NCBI GenBank assembly: GCA_016841265.1
Contig: JAENZL010000002.1
Location: 1,891 to 65,890, forward strand
From: Methanobacteriota archaeon
Lineage (GTDB): Archaea > Halobacteriota > Methanosarcinia > Methanosarcinales > Methanosarcinaceae
DNA: 64,000 nt
Reading direction: 5' to 3'
Shown here piece after piece: positions 1 through 8,874 of the stretch (position 1 is its first letter; the number at the start of each line of letters is the position of its first letter). A model generated the notes under the pieces. The model ran no database searches. It was not told the DNA's origin and was given only the letters and a program-made list of their open reading frames with translations. Made by a program: the position numbers and the translations under genes.

Positions 1-55
1 TGAACTTTAGCTTTTAGTGAACTTTAGCTTTTAGTGAACTTTAGCTTTTAGTGAA
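1..55. repeat. 17-bp tandem repeat at left edge
   Basis: Three full 17-bp units (TGAACTTTAGCTTTTAG) and a degenerate fourth run from the first base, so the array probably continues left of the window. There are no spacers, so it is a simple tandem array and not a CRISPR. It lies upstream of the CooC-like gene; no function is evident. Confidence 0.85.
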
Positions 56-186
56 TTTTATCCCTTCTTATTGATATAGCTATTATCTGGAGTACATTTT
101 TTCTATTCTTTTTCGGCTCTGGAAAACAGGTTTTTAACTTATCACGAAGTAAAGTACTGAAAACAATTATTCACTGGTGATCCTGA

Positions 187-1005
187 ATGAAAATAGCAGT
201 ATGCGGAAAAGGCGGAAGCGGAAAGAGCACTGTTTCGGCTCTCCTTGCAAAGCAGATGGCAAAAAAGAAGAACGTCCTGGTGCTTGACACCGACGAGTCC
301 AACTACGGCCTGCATACCCAGCTCGGGCTGGCCGCCCCAAAAGACCTGATGGAATACTTCGGAGGAAAACAGGGTTTCAAGCAGAAGCAAAGAACCCCGA
401 AGACCTCTGCAATAGGTGGGCTGGGCGGCCCGGGCAGTTCGGGAGGTTCAGGCGTCTCTGGGAGTTTTCCTCAGCAACAGCAGTCCCGCTTTTTCGAAGA
501 ACGGTGGAAACTTTCCGACATCCCCCCGGAGTTCGTGGAAGAATCCGGAAAAATCAGGCTCATGGCAATTGGCAAGATCCACGAGTTCGGGGAAGGCTGT
601 GCCTGTCCCATGGGTGTCCTTACCCGGGAGTTTCTTGAAAACCTTGACCTCTCCGAGGACGACATCGTGATCGTGGACACAGAAGCCGGGGTTGAGCACT
701 TCGGAAGAGGCGTTGCAAAAGACTTTGACACAATCCTTGTAGTCGTTGACCCTTCCTACGAATCCCTTAAATTGTCCCGAAAGTTCGAGACACTCGGAGC
801 CCAGGCCGGAAACAGGGTTTTCTTTGTGCTGAACAAGGTCGAGGAAGACATTAAAGCCGAGCTGCTGGAAGCCGTTGATCCTTCAAAAGTTGCCGCAGTG
901 ATTCCTGCAGATAGGGGGCTTTTCAAGGCGTCCCTGAAAGGAGAAGAATTCGACATTGAGCTTGAAGAGATTGTAAAACTTGAGAAGTTTCTGGAGAATA
1001 ACTGA
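187..1005 (+). CDS. CooC-like P-loop ATPase (MinD/ParA superfamily)
   Basis: A 272-residue cytoplasmic P-loop ATPase of the CooC group. The N-terminus carries the deviant Walker A motif GKGGSGKST (residues 8-16), then the switch-like LDTDESN near residue 35 and a Walker B-like IVIVDTEAG near residue 160. CooC proteins use ATP in nickel insertion or maturation of carbon monoxide dehydrogenase, and a CO dehydrogenase role is typical in methanogens; no CODH gene lies in this window, so the client is unknown. GEGCACPMG (about 137-145) supplies the CxC pair expected for CooC metal binding. Unusual: residues about 75-100 form a Gly/Ser/Gln-rich low-complexity insert. The ATG follows GGTGATC at a normal spacing. 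Confidence 0.85.
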   Translation: MKIAVCGKGGSGKSTVSALLAKQMAKKKNVLVLDTDESNYGLHTQLGLAAPKDLMEYFGGKQGFKQKQRTPKTSAIGGLGGPGSSGGSGVSGSFPQQQQSRFFEERWKLSDIPPEFVEESGKIRLMAIGKIHEFGEGCACPMGVLTREFLENLDLSEDDIVIVDTEAGVEHFGRGVAKDFDTILVVVDPSYESLKLSRKFETLGAQAGNRVFFVLNKVEEDIKAELLEAVDPSKVAAVIPADRGLFKASLKGEEFDIELEEIVKLEKFLENN

Positions 1006-1439
1006 TTCATTGATTCATGGGCCAGACCTTCGAATCAACACATTTTAATTTTTCCGGCTATCATTCCTTCTGTGACGCTTTCACTTAGCCGGGGCAACAT
1101 TCCCGTGTGAATTCTCTTCCTTAATTCACGTTGCTCTGGCTTTGAATTGCATTTTCATCCAAAAAAGCCTGTAAAGATTCCTTTTTCTCCATATGCTGAA
1201 AAACCCCGAACAATTATCCGAAAGTATATTATTGATCGTGTTATTTTGATAATACAAAAGTTTTACTTAGTTCTGAAACAGCAGGTTTTGTTCGCCTGAA
1301 ATGTCCTCTCAGGGACTTACAATTTATCGACTGATTGGTAATGAACTGTATTTAAACTGTATTTAATCTGTATTTAATCTGCATTTAAACTGTTATTGGA
1401 ATTGTATTTTTATTGTTTCAAACGTTGGAGATCAGAATT
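1006..1439. promoter_or_regulatory. Intergenic region with 11-bp repeats before iorA
   Basis: No credible gene is visible. Four 11-bp units (CTGTATTTAAT and close variants) occupy 1346-1389, ending about 50 bp upstream of the iorA start. Their TATTTAA cores resemble TATA elements, so they may overlap the iorA promoter. A regulatory role is inference. Confidence 0.5.
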
Positions 1440-3272
1440 ATGACGACACGCGAGTACATGCTTGGAAACGTGGCAATTGCCCGGGGCCTTTTAGAAGGCG
1501 GCGTGCAGGTGGCTGCTGGTTATCCGGGGACTCCTTCTTCGGAGATCATCGATACCCTTGCGGCCCGGAAGGAGCGGGACTACTATGTCGAATGGTCCGT
1601 GAATGAAAAGGTGGCAATGGAAGTGGTAGTCGGGGCCGCCTGGGCCGGGGTGCGCTCGGTGGTTACCATGAAGCACGTGGGGCTGAACGTGGCAGCCGAC
1701 CCCTTCATGACCCTTGCCTACGCCGGGACAAAGGGCGGGCTGATCGCTATTGTGGCTGACGACCCTTCCTGCCACTCCTCCCAGAACGAACAGGACACCC
1801 GGCGCTACGCCCAGTTTGCCCTTGTGCCCTGTTTTGACCCGTCCACTCCCCAGGAAGCCAAGGACATGATCCCCTATGCCTTTGAGTTTTCGGAAAAGTT
1901 CGAGATGCCCGTGATCTTCAGGCCCACGACCCGGATCTCCCACGGGAAGTCCGACATCGAACTCGGGGATATCCCGACCGAAAAAGCTCCCGCCAATTTC
2001 GAAAAGCTGCTCGACAGGTGGGTCATGCTCCCGAAAAATGCCCGGCCTCGCCATACCCACATCCTCTCGATCCAGCAGGCCATGGAAGACGCCCTGGCTG
2101 AGTCTCCCTGGAACTCCCTGGAATTGGAACCGGGCGCGAAGTTCGGGGTAATCGGGGCAGGGATCGCTTCGGTCTATGCAAAAGAAGCCCTTGAAGAACT
2201 CGGGGTTGAAGCTTCTTTCCTGAAGATCGGGGCTTATCCGGTCCCAAAGAAGCTTATTAAGGAGCTTCTTGAAACCGTGGACGCTGTGCTCGTGTTTGAG
2301 GAACTGGAGCCTATTGTGGAAGAGCAGGTCAAGATGATCGCACAGGACGCCGGGCTTCCTGTCTCCATCTTCGGGAAAATGAACGGCTTTGTCCCGCGGG
2401 AAGGGGAGCTGAACATAAGCGTCTTCCTGGAATCTCTCGGGAAAGTCTTCAACCTGCCCGAAGAGCCCGAGTCCGAAGCTGCTGTTGGTGCTGGTACTGG
2501 TACTGGTGCTGCGGCTCTTGAACTTGCTCCCCGTCCGCCTGCTCTATGTGCCGGTTGTTCCCACAGGGCTACTTTCTATTCCATGAAGAAAGTCTTTGGA
2601 AATGATGCTGTCTATCCGAGCGACATCGGCTGCTATACCCTGGGGATCCAGAGTGGGACGGTTGAGACCACCCTCTGTATGGGCTCGAGCATAAGCATAG
2701 CGTCCGGACTCTACCACGCCGGAGAGAAGAGGCCTATCTGCTGTTCAATCGGGGACTCGACTTTCTTCCATACGGGCATGAACTCGCTCCTGAACGCCAT
2801 CTACAACAAAGCTGACATTACGGTCACCATCCTTGACAACCGCATAACCGGTATGACCGGGCACCAGCCAAACCCCGGGATGGGCTTTACCGCAACCGGA
2901 GAGCCAACCGTGGAAGTCTCGCTTGCCGAACTCTGCAAGGCTATGGGTGCCGGGCTTGTGACCGTTGCCGACCCCTATGACCCTGCCGAAATCCAGGAAG
3001 CCTTCAAGGCCGCAAAGGAATTCAAAGGCACGGCTGTGGTAATAGCAAAGCAGCCCTGTGTGATTTCCGCAAAGAGGGCCGGGATCAGGCGTGTCCCCTA
3101 TGTGGTTGACCCTGAGAAGTGTGAAGGCTGCAAGCAGTGCGTGAAGTTTGGCTGTCCTGCAATCGAGTTTGATGAGGAAAAGAAGGTCGCGGTAATTACT
3201 GCTCTTTGCAGTGGGTGCGGGGTCTGTGCCCAGATATGCAAGTTCGATGCAATTGGGGAGGTGAAGAAATGA
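1440..3272 (+). CDS. iorA: Indolepyruvate:ferredoxin oxidoreductase, alpha subunit
   Basis: A 610-residue thiamine-pyrophosphate enzyme subunit. With IorB it oxidatively decarboxylates aryl pyruvates (indolepyruvate, phenylpyruvate) to aryl acetyl-CoA, or runs the reverse reaction, with ferredoxin as electron carrier in the cytoplasm. The N-terminal pyrimidine-binding domain has GYPGTPSSEI near residue 30. The central TPP-binding domain has PPALCAGCSHR and GDSTFFHTGMNS. The C-terminus carries two 4Fe-4S ferredoxin motifs (CEGCKQC...C and CSGCGVC...C). An Ala/Gly-rich linker precedes PPALCAGC. I chose ATG 1440, preceded by TTGGAG, over an upstream TTG at 1413. The stop overlaps the iorB start (ATGA), so the two are translationally coupled. 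Confidence 0.95.
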   Translation: MTTREYMLGNVAIARGLLEGGVQVAAGYPGTPSSEIIDTLAARKERDYYVEWSVNEKVAMEVVVGAAWAGVRSVVTMKHVGLNVAADPFMTLAYAGTKGGLIAIVADDPSCHSSQNEQDTRRYAQFALVPCFDPSTPQEAKDMIPYAFEFSEKFEMPVIFRPTTRISHGKSDIELGDIPTEKAPANFEKLLDRWVMLPKNARPRHTHILSIQQAMEDALAESPWNSLELEPGAKFGVIGAGIASVYAKEALEELGVEASFLKIGAYPVPKKLIKELLETVDAVLVFEELEPIVEEQVKMIAQDAGLPVSIFGKMNGFVPREGELNISVFLESLGKVFNLPEEPESEAAVGAGTGTGAAALELAPRPPALCAGCSHRATFYSMKKVFGNDAVYPSDIGCYTLGIQSGTVETTLCMGSSISIASGLYHAGEKRPICCSIGDSTFFHTGMNSLLNAIYNKADITVTILDNRITGMTGHQPNPGMGFTATGEPTVEVSLAELCKAMGAGLVTVADPYDPAEIQEAFKAAKEFKGTAVVIAKQPCVISAKRAGIRRVPYVVDPEKCEGCKQCVKFGCPAIEFDEEKKVAVITALCSGCGVCAQICKFDAIGEVKK

Positions 3273-3925
3273 GCGAAAGTGGAATTTGTGGAAATGGAAT
3301 TGGTGAAAGTGACGCAAATACCGGTGCAGGTGAAAGCCAGAAGCAGAGTTTCGACCTCCTGATTACCGGAGTGGGCGGTCAGGGCGCAATCCTTGCCTCG
3401 GACATCATCGGAAAAGCCGCAGTTATAGCAGGCCTTCCCATCCGCGCCGCCGAGACCCACGGCATGGCCCAGCGCGGAGGCTCGGTTGTAAACCATATCC
3501 GGATAGGAGCCGACCTTGGGTCCATGATCCCTGAGAAAGGCGCGGACCTGATGCTTGCCCTGGAGCCCATGGAGGCAATCAGGTACCTGGACTTCTTGAA
3601 GGACGGCGGAGTCGTGATCGTAAACACCGAAGCTGTGATTCCGGTAACCGTAACTTCGGGTCAGGCTTCATACCCCGAGGTTTCAAAGATCCTCGAAGCC
3701 CTCTCCGAGAAATATACGGTGAAAGCCTTCAGTGCAGACGATCTTGCCGCAGAAGCCGGGAGCAGGCTTGCCATGAATGTGGTGATGGTGGGAGCGGTTT
3801 CCAGTTATCTGCCGATTTCAAAAGAGGTTTTGCTGGAAAGTGTGAAGGCGCTTGTGCCTCCGAAGACTGTTGAGGTAAACGTGAAGGCGTTTGAACTGGG
3901 GAGGGAGAAGGTTCAGGAAAGTTAA
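3269..3925 (+). CDS. iorB: Indolepyruvate:ferredoxin oxidoreductase, beta subunit
   Basis: A 218-residue gamma-type 2-oxoacid:ferredoxin oxidoreductase subunit, partner of IorA. The diagnostic GVGGQGAILASDIIGKAA lies near residue 35 and AETHGMAQRGGSVVNHIR near residue 70, both typical of IorB and PorG-type subunits. The first 30 residues are Gly/Ser/Asn-rich and not conserved-looking. The start overlaps the iorA stop by four bases (ATGA), with GGGGAGGTG upstream as ribosome-binding site. I chose 3269 because the longer reading back to 3206 lies wholly inside iorA. Confidence 0.94.
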   Translation: MSESGICGNGIGESDANTGAGESQKQSFDLLITGVGGQGAILASDIIGKAAVIAGLPIRAAETHGMAQRGGSVVNHIRIGADLGSMIPEKGADLMLALEPMEAIRYLDFLKDGGVVIVNTEAVIPVTVTSGQASYPEVSKILEALSEKYTVKAFSADDLAAEAGSRLAMNVVMVGAVSSYLPISKEVLLESVKALVPPKTVEVNVKAFELGREKVQES

Positions 3926-4019
3926 AACTGAGTTTTGCAGACGGTTAAAACCTGGTGATTTTTCTGAAACTTGCTTTGTTTAAGTCCCTAACCATAACAT
4001 GCTGTTGAATTTTTTTACT

Positions 4020-4547
4020 TCACAGCATCTCTTTTTTCTTTTTTTGAATTGATTCCAGCATGATGATGAGGCCTTTTAATCCGAAAATAAGTGTGACCAG
4101 AGCGAGCTGTGCAAGGGCCAGTCCCAGCAGGTTCGAAAGCACGTCTGTCATGTCGGTTTTTCGATTTAAAGTGAAATATTGAATTATTTCCATGATTAAC
4201 CCGTACACGGAACCAACATATACGGCTGCAAGGGCTGGTTGGCTGCTAAGTGTTTTGTTTTTGGATCTCAGAAACACGAAGTAGAGCAGAAATCCGAAGG
4301 CTGCGTAGATTGATATGTGGCCCATATCCAGGGACATGTCTGCAGTATGGTGGTAAAGTCCTGTAAGAATATCTGCGGCAGAAGAAAGGTTATTCTGGAC
4401 CAGGAAATCTCTTGTTTTATAGAGGACATTGGTTTTAAGGAAGTTTTTTATGGGGGATACGGTGGGTGTAACTGAGAGATAGAATATCAGGAGAGTATAA
4501 AAAATTGTGATTATGATTATGTTGCCGGGTTTGGTGAGTTTTGACAT
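4020..4547 (-). CDS. VanZ-like membrane protein (downstream copy)
   Basis: A 175-residue protein with about four predicted membrane segments and a VanZ-family layout: a hydrophobic N-terminus ending in YLSVTP, then a central DMGHISIYAAFGFLLYF segment, then GLIMEIIQYF and TDMTDVLSNLLG. The family includes VanZ (teicoplanin resistance), but its biochemical role is poorly defined and archaeal members are uncharacterised. It is a paralogue of the gene immediately upstream (4587-5093), and the 39-bp gap suggests one transcript. The C-terminus is Lys-rich (cytoplasmic). It is convergent with iorB. Confidence 0.8.
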   Translation of the reverse strand: MSKLTKPGNIIIITIFYTLLIFYLSVTPTVSPIKNFLKTNVLYKTRDFLVQNNLSSAADILTGLYHHTADMSLDMGHISIYAAFGFLLYFVFLRSKNKTLSSQPALAAVYVGSVYGLIMEIIQYFTLNRKTDMTDVLSNLLGLALAQLALVTLIFGLKGLIIMLESIQKKKKEML

Positions 4548-4586
4548 TTAACCCTCAGGTGGTTGTTTTACCTTAACTATAAATGT

Positions 4587-5093
4587 TTATGTCTGAGTAT
4601 CTCTTATCTTTAAAATTTCTCTCATTCCAAGGACAAAAATTATTGCAACAATTTGAGCAAGTACAAGTCCAATAAAGTTCGACATTACGTCTGCCATGCT
4701 AGCTACACGGAAGGGGAGATACATCTGAAATATCTCATTGAGAATGCCGTAAGCTGTACCTGTGCATATAGCGCAAACTGCCGAATATTTTACGAGTGAC
4801 GGATTTTTGGAATTCAAGAATGCAAGATAAAGTAAAACCCCAAACCCGAAGTAAACTGTAAGATGGGCCAGGTCTATGGATAGACCATTGATAAACTTTA
4901 AGGAATCAAGTAGAAAATCTTTGATAAAATAAAGGTTGTTTTCAATCAGCGAGTCTCTTGTTTTGTAACCCAGGTTCATTATCAGAAAGTTTTTCAGGTC
5001 TTCTAGATTTGAAGTGACTGATAAGTATAAAATCAGGACTGAATATGAAACTGCGATTAAAGTAAAAATACTGGATTTTTTTGTTTTTGACAT
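4587..5093 (-). CDS. VanZ-like membrane protein (upstream copy)
   Basis: A 168-residue membrane protein with about four transmembrane segments. It is collinear with its neighbour at 4020-4547: YLSVTSNLEDLKNFL, KTRDSLIENNL, SIDLAHLTVYFGFGVLLYL, GILNEIFQMYLP and ADVMSNFIGL all have counterparts. It is a VanZ-like family member of unknown function; the Asp/His-Asp/Glu pattern retained by both copies suggests a conserved polar site in the membrane. CTAGGT a few bases before the ATG may serve as ribosome-binding site. First gene of a two-gene minus-strand unit. Confidence 0.8.
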   Translation of the reverse strand: MSKTKKSSIFTLIAVSYSVLILYLSVTSNLEDLKNFLIMNLGYKTRDSLIENNLYFIKDFLLDSLKFINGLSIDLAHLTVYFGFGVLLYLAFLNSKNPSLVKYSAVCAICTGTAYGILNEIFQMYLPFRVASMADVMSNFIGLVLAQIVAIIFVLGMREILKIRDTQT

Positions 5094-5663
5094 TTTACCT
5101 AGGATATTTATGAAAGCTGCTGGATTTAAAGCTATTTGCTATATGTGGGGATGTGGGGATGTGGGGATGTGATTACAGATTTATATCTTGAGATTATTTA
5201 AAGGTTAATTTATGGTATCTACTCTCTTTTGTTTTAATTTTTCACTTATTTTATTTTTATATAGATGATATCTTTATATTTAATAAGATTTTTATATATG
5301 TTTTGACGATACCTTACTTGGATATATATTGCCAATTTTAGGACCCGGTTCCAAAATCCGGTGGTTGGTGTAAACTAAAAAATCACTGGATTTCAAAGTT
5401 GGTTCCAATCCTTTGAACACGTCCCCTTGATTTAAGTCTTTAGATGTCGAATATTGAGTTTGATTGAAGAACGAATCCTTCCGGTAAGTTCAATGTTTCA
5501 ATCAAAAATGCAAAAATCACCAGATTTTGTATCAGAGTCAAATTTAGCCTTTATATATCTTTATTCCAATGAATATGGCGTAAAATTCTGGGATTGCATA
5601 TGATACTGTTATATAGAGTTCTTACCTGAACCTTTTATACAAGTCTGGAATAAAAATACATAT
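5094..5663. other. AT-rich intergenic region
   Basis: No gene is supported. A short direct repeat (TGTGGGGA, three times) lies at about 5143-5170. An imperfect inverted pair lies at about 5352-5368 (CAAAATCCGGTGGTT) and 5513-5530 (reading CAAAATCTGGTGATT on the other strand), perhaps the footprint of a lost mobile element. It contains the promoter of the VanZ-like unit. Confidence 0.4.
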
Positions 5664-5879
5664 GGATTAAACGTAAATATTGGATTAAACGTAAATATTG
5701 GATTAAGTGTAAATATTGGATTAAACGTAAATATTGGATTAAGTGTAAATATTGAATTAAATGTAAATATTGGATTAAGTGTAAATATTGGATTAAATGT
5801 AAATATTGGATTAAGTGTAAATATTGGATTAAATGTAAATATTGGATTAAGTGTAAATATTGGATTAAATGTAAAAAAT
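5664..5879. repeat. 12 x 18-bp tandem repeat
   Basis: Twelve contiguous 18-bp units with consensus GGATTAARYGTAAATATT fill exactly 216 bp. From the third unit on, variants alternate (AAGTG-type, AACG- or AAATG-type), giving a 36-bp higher-order period, which points to growth by dimer duplication. There are no spacers, so it is not a CRISPR. It ends 11 bp before the start of the phosphoglycosyltransferase gene and so occupies that gene's upstream region. Confidence 0.95.
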
Positions 5880-5890
5880 GGAAACCGGAT

Positions 5891-6880
5891 GTGGTCATTT
5901 TTATTAATTTTCTTCTTAATTATCAGATTGGAGTAATTGAACTCTTAAGCAATTTTTTATTTCCTTTATTAGTTACAGCAGTGACTATGCCTTATTTCAT
6001 TAATAAGCTGAAGGAAAATAAGTTCGTAGTTAAAGATTTTTACAAAAAAAAGCCGACAATGGTGCCGACTTCAGGCGGGCTTTTAATCTTACTCATAGCA
6101 TTACTATCAATATCTCTGAATTCCCTATTTTTCAGGTTCACAACTCAAAACTATGTTATTCTGGTGATTATCGTACTTTTCGGCCTTTTTGGAATACTGG
6201 ATGATATGATAAACATAGGGAGGTTGTCCAAACTCATAATTATGTACTACTGCACCTATCCCCTTCTCCAGTACGTACCCAATCCTCTCGTTTTGTATTC
6301 TGGTGAATGGGCTATTTCTCTTGGTTTTCTCTCTCTTCAGTTTATAATTCCTACGTACGTACTTGTTGCGTCAAACCTTGTGAACATGCACTCCGGATAT
6401 AACGGTCTGGCATCTGGCTTATCAGTAATTTTATTGTGTTCTCTCATTATTAAATCTATACTGATCAGTGATGTCGAAAATATAGTAACAGTAGTCGCTT
6501 TAACCGGGGCTTTAATTGGCTATTATATTTATGACCACTACCCATCAAAAATATTCTGGGGGAATGTGGGTTCCCTGGTGATCGGGGCTGCTATAGGCGC
6601 TATCATAGTCATACAGGGGTTCCTTATAAGCGGGTTTATAATGCTTATTCCACATACAGTGAATTTCTTGATGTATGTGTACTGGAAGCTTAAAAAAATC
6701 CCTCCTGCCAAGTTTGGCAAATGCCGTGAAGATGGAACACTAGAGGTCCCCAACCCTCTGACCTTGAAATGGGTCCTTCCTTACTATTATAATGTAACTG
6801 AAAAACAGGCAACTTATGCAATGTTCTTGCTAACCTCAGTTTTTTGCGCGATAGGCATTCTTATTCCGGGAAGGCTGTAA
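5891..6880 (+). CDS. MraY/WecA/AglH-type phosphoglycosyltransferase
   Basis: A 329-residue polytopic protein of glycosyltransferase family 4 in the MraY/Rfe/Alg7 sense. Members transfer a sugar-1-phosphate from a nucleotide sugar to a polyprenyl or dolichyl phosphate, the first step of membrane-linked glycan assembly. Evidence: about ten hydrophobic segments; MVPTSGGL near residue 57; the Asp-rich catalytic loop LFGILDDMINIGRLSK near residue 100; and NLVNMHSGYNGLASGLS near 165, typical of archaeal GlcNAc-1-phosphate transferases; KKIPPAKFGKCREDG forms a late loop. The start is GTG at 5891, directly after the 18-bp array, with no clear ribosome-binding site. It may supply lipid-linked precursors to the glycan locus at 12-25 kb, though transcribed separately. 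Confidence 0.85.
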   Translation: MVIFINFLLNYQIGVIELLSNFLFPLLVTAVTMPYFINKLKENKFVVKDFYKKKPTMVPTSGGLLILLIALLSISLNSLFFRFTTQNYVILVIIVLFGLFGILDDMINIGRLSKLIIMYYCTYPLLQYVPNPLVLYSGEWAISLGFLSLQFIIPTYVLVASNLVNMHSGYNGLASGLSVILLCSLIIKSILISDVENIVTVVALTGALIGYYIYDHYPSKIFWGNVGSLVIGAAIGAIIVIQGFLISGFIMLIPHTVNFLMYVYWKLKKIPPAKFGKCREDGTLEVPNPLTLKWVLPYYYNVTEKQATYAMFLLTSVFCAIGILIPGRL

Positions 6881-6961
6881 AGAATAGTAAATTGGCCTGG
6901 ATGACTGTAATTTGGCTTAAAAATAAATGAAAGGTTATTCGATGAAAAAACGCAATCACCA

Positions 6962-8236
6962 TTAACTTCTTTTAAATATCAGGAGTACGGGAAAGAACAG
7001 GATTATTCCCACTGCAACGTAGACAATTGCGGAGTAGTCCTTCTTCTCTACCTGCGCCTCATTTTCCCCTTCAGAAGCTTGAATCGCTTTTGAAGTAGCT
7101 TCTGATCTCAGGGCATCGTTTGAATCCTTCACATCATTTGAACCCTGGGTTGAACTTTCTGCGGTCTGCACGGTCCTGGTACTCTGCCCGGTTATCGCAA
7201 ACGGGGAAAACCCCTGAGTTTTTGATTCAAAGTAGAGGTACAGGTCATCCTCACCGGTTTGCCAGGTCTCAAGCACTTCCCACCTATAGTCGCTGAAATG
7301 GTTCAGGGTGATAGAGGTAAGGTCAATTTCATTTTCATTGATCCAGGCTCTTTCGACTCTAAAGCCCACAACTCCATTTTCAATATTTTCGGGGGTTGAA
7401 ATCCCGTCCGTACCTACCCAGATGTTCATGTGCTGGTATACCTTGCCTTCCGGTTCGCCCGGGGTCAGGGTGGATTTCCCTTTGAGCATCTCGATTATTG
7501 CGGTGGTTTTCCCAAAGCTTCTTTTGGGGTCAAATTCCACATACCTTATGTCATTCGTGTCCCCTTTAAACGTATATCTGGCCCGGACTCCATTGTTTAT
7601 GAAACATTGGGAAATCTCCTTTAGCTTGACATTCTCTGAGGATTCTGGGGAACCTGCGCCTCCTCCCCCTTCGCCACTTCCGCCTCCTGATATTGTTTCA
7701 GCAGGGGATGTTGAAATATCTCCTACTTTTACATTACCGCCTATAACTGTTACTGGCATTGAGCAGCCGCTTGAATCGCTTACCAACACATTTTTTAGCT
7801 CTAATTTGCATGCTCCGGAGCCGTCGGTTGAACTGAGGTAGACCGTTGCAAGGGTCCCGGGCGTAGTTATCGTATTCTTGCTCAGGATGGAGCCATAAAC
7901 GTCTGTAACGGTACCCTGTGAGTTGTCAGTAGTACCTGGACTGAATATGGTTGTGCTGCCTGTCTGTTTTAATAGGTCTCCTTCCCGGATTTCTTTTACA
8001 TTGACCAGAGAGTTATCAAAAACTAAATCAAGCTGAGCTCCGGATATCGGTGTGTCGGGTTCGACATATATGCTCAGGATGAAGTCCTGATTCTCTCCAA
8101 TTGATTGTGTTTCCGGCGATATGCTTACGATTGTCTCTGCCGCAGCAGTACCCGTAAATACGATGCTCAATGAGACAAATATCAGTAAAATCAGACTTAT
8201 GTGTAATGAATTGTTCTGCAGGCTCTTCCTGTGCAT
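6962..8236 (-). CDS. Surface protein: cohesin domain plus PGF-pre-PGF domain
   Basis: A 424-residue exported protein. A signal peptide (hydrophobic stretch ending AAAE, about residues 10-33) is followed by a cohesin-type beta-sandwich (about 35-170; ISGAQLDLVFDNSLVNV, GTVTDVYGSILSK), a Gly/Ser/Glu-rich linker, a PGF-pre-PGF-like domain (about 200-350; YVEFDPKRSFGKT, FRVERAWINEN), a Ser/Asn-rich stalk and a C-terminal membrane helix ending in KRS. It is therefore surface-anchored with the cohesin outward. Cohesins bind dockerins, and the next gene encodes both a related cohesin and a dockerin. I chose ATG 8236, which has GGGGGT upstream, over GTG 8251. Binding has not been shown. Confidence 0.85.
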   Translation of the reverse strand: MHRKSLQNNSLHISLILLIFVSLSIVFTGTAAAETIVSISPETQSIGENQDFILSIYVEPDTPISGAQLDLVFDNSLVNVKEIREGDLLKQTGSTTIFSPGTTDNSQGTVTDVYGSILSKNTITTPGTLATVYLSSTDGSGACKLELKNVLVSDSSGCSMPVTVIGGNVKVGDISTSPAETISGGGSGEGGGGAGSPESSENVKLKEISQCFINNGVRARYTFKGDTNDIRYVEFDPKRSFGKTTAIIEMLKGKSTLTPGEPEGKVYQHMNIWVGTDGISTPENIENGVVGFRVERAWINENEIDLTSITLNHFSDYRWEVLETWQTGEDDLYLYFESKTQGFSPFAITGQSTRTVQTAESSTQGSNDVKDSNDALRSEATSKAIQASEGENEAQVEKKDYSAIVYVAVGIILFFPVLLIFKRS

Positions 8237-8874
8237 TCGAGTTACCCCCACTCGCTATTCAAGCCAATTCGTTTTACGATCGTTATAACTATCTCAATAT
8301 ACTTTGATCTTTATTTTACACTTTTTATTATAAATTTATTTTGTCTGACGCTGGTATTTTTATATTGAACGAAAGGGGTTGAATAAGGCTGTATTCATGA
8401 AAATACCCGGATCTGCCAGGGAGATAGTGATTATTTGAAAGTTTCTATTTGAAAGTTTCAGGGCAGAGCGATGTATTTTGAGCTTTTTCCCGAAAACTTC
8501 CAGTACCCATGGACAGAATTACGCATGAACAGAATTTATTCATGGGCAGAATCACTCATGAACAGAATTTATTCATCGACAGAGCTAGCATTGCTCTAAT
8601 CAATCCGGTAACCCCTTTTCTGCTATTTCCATTCCCGCTTTTTTATTAGTTGAACAATGTATAAGTAACTTTTTTTATACAGTGCAACCATATATTTATA
8701 AATAAAATAATAATGTCTTAAAAAAGTGATAATATGTCAAAATAGTGATGATGTCAAAAAGTACTAATATGCCAAAAAGCGAGGGATGTCAAAAAGTAAT
8801 AGTTGCCAAAATAGTGAGATATGTTGAAAAAAAGTAATTTTGACGCAGGTTCCCCTCACCTGCGCCAGGTCATT
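8237..8874. other. Intergenic region with two families of degenerate repeats
   Basis: No gene is supported. Imperfect direct repeats of CATGAACAGAATTTATT lie at about 8509-8586. A second series built on ATGTCAAAAAGTGAT-like units runs about 8712-8830. Both are AT-rich. The region lies between two co-oriented surface-protein genes, so it must hold the promoter of the downstream one (6962-8236). Confidence 0.55.

Noticed and set aside
5664-5879. Possible CRISPR array
   Set aside because: Units are directly contiguous with no unique spacers, and no cas genes are seen.
5635-5898. Minus-strand frame encoding repeated HLIQYL units
   Set aside because: It is only the translation of the 18-bp tandem array; the 6-codon period equals the DNA repeat and no ribosome-binding site or family is present.
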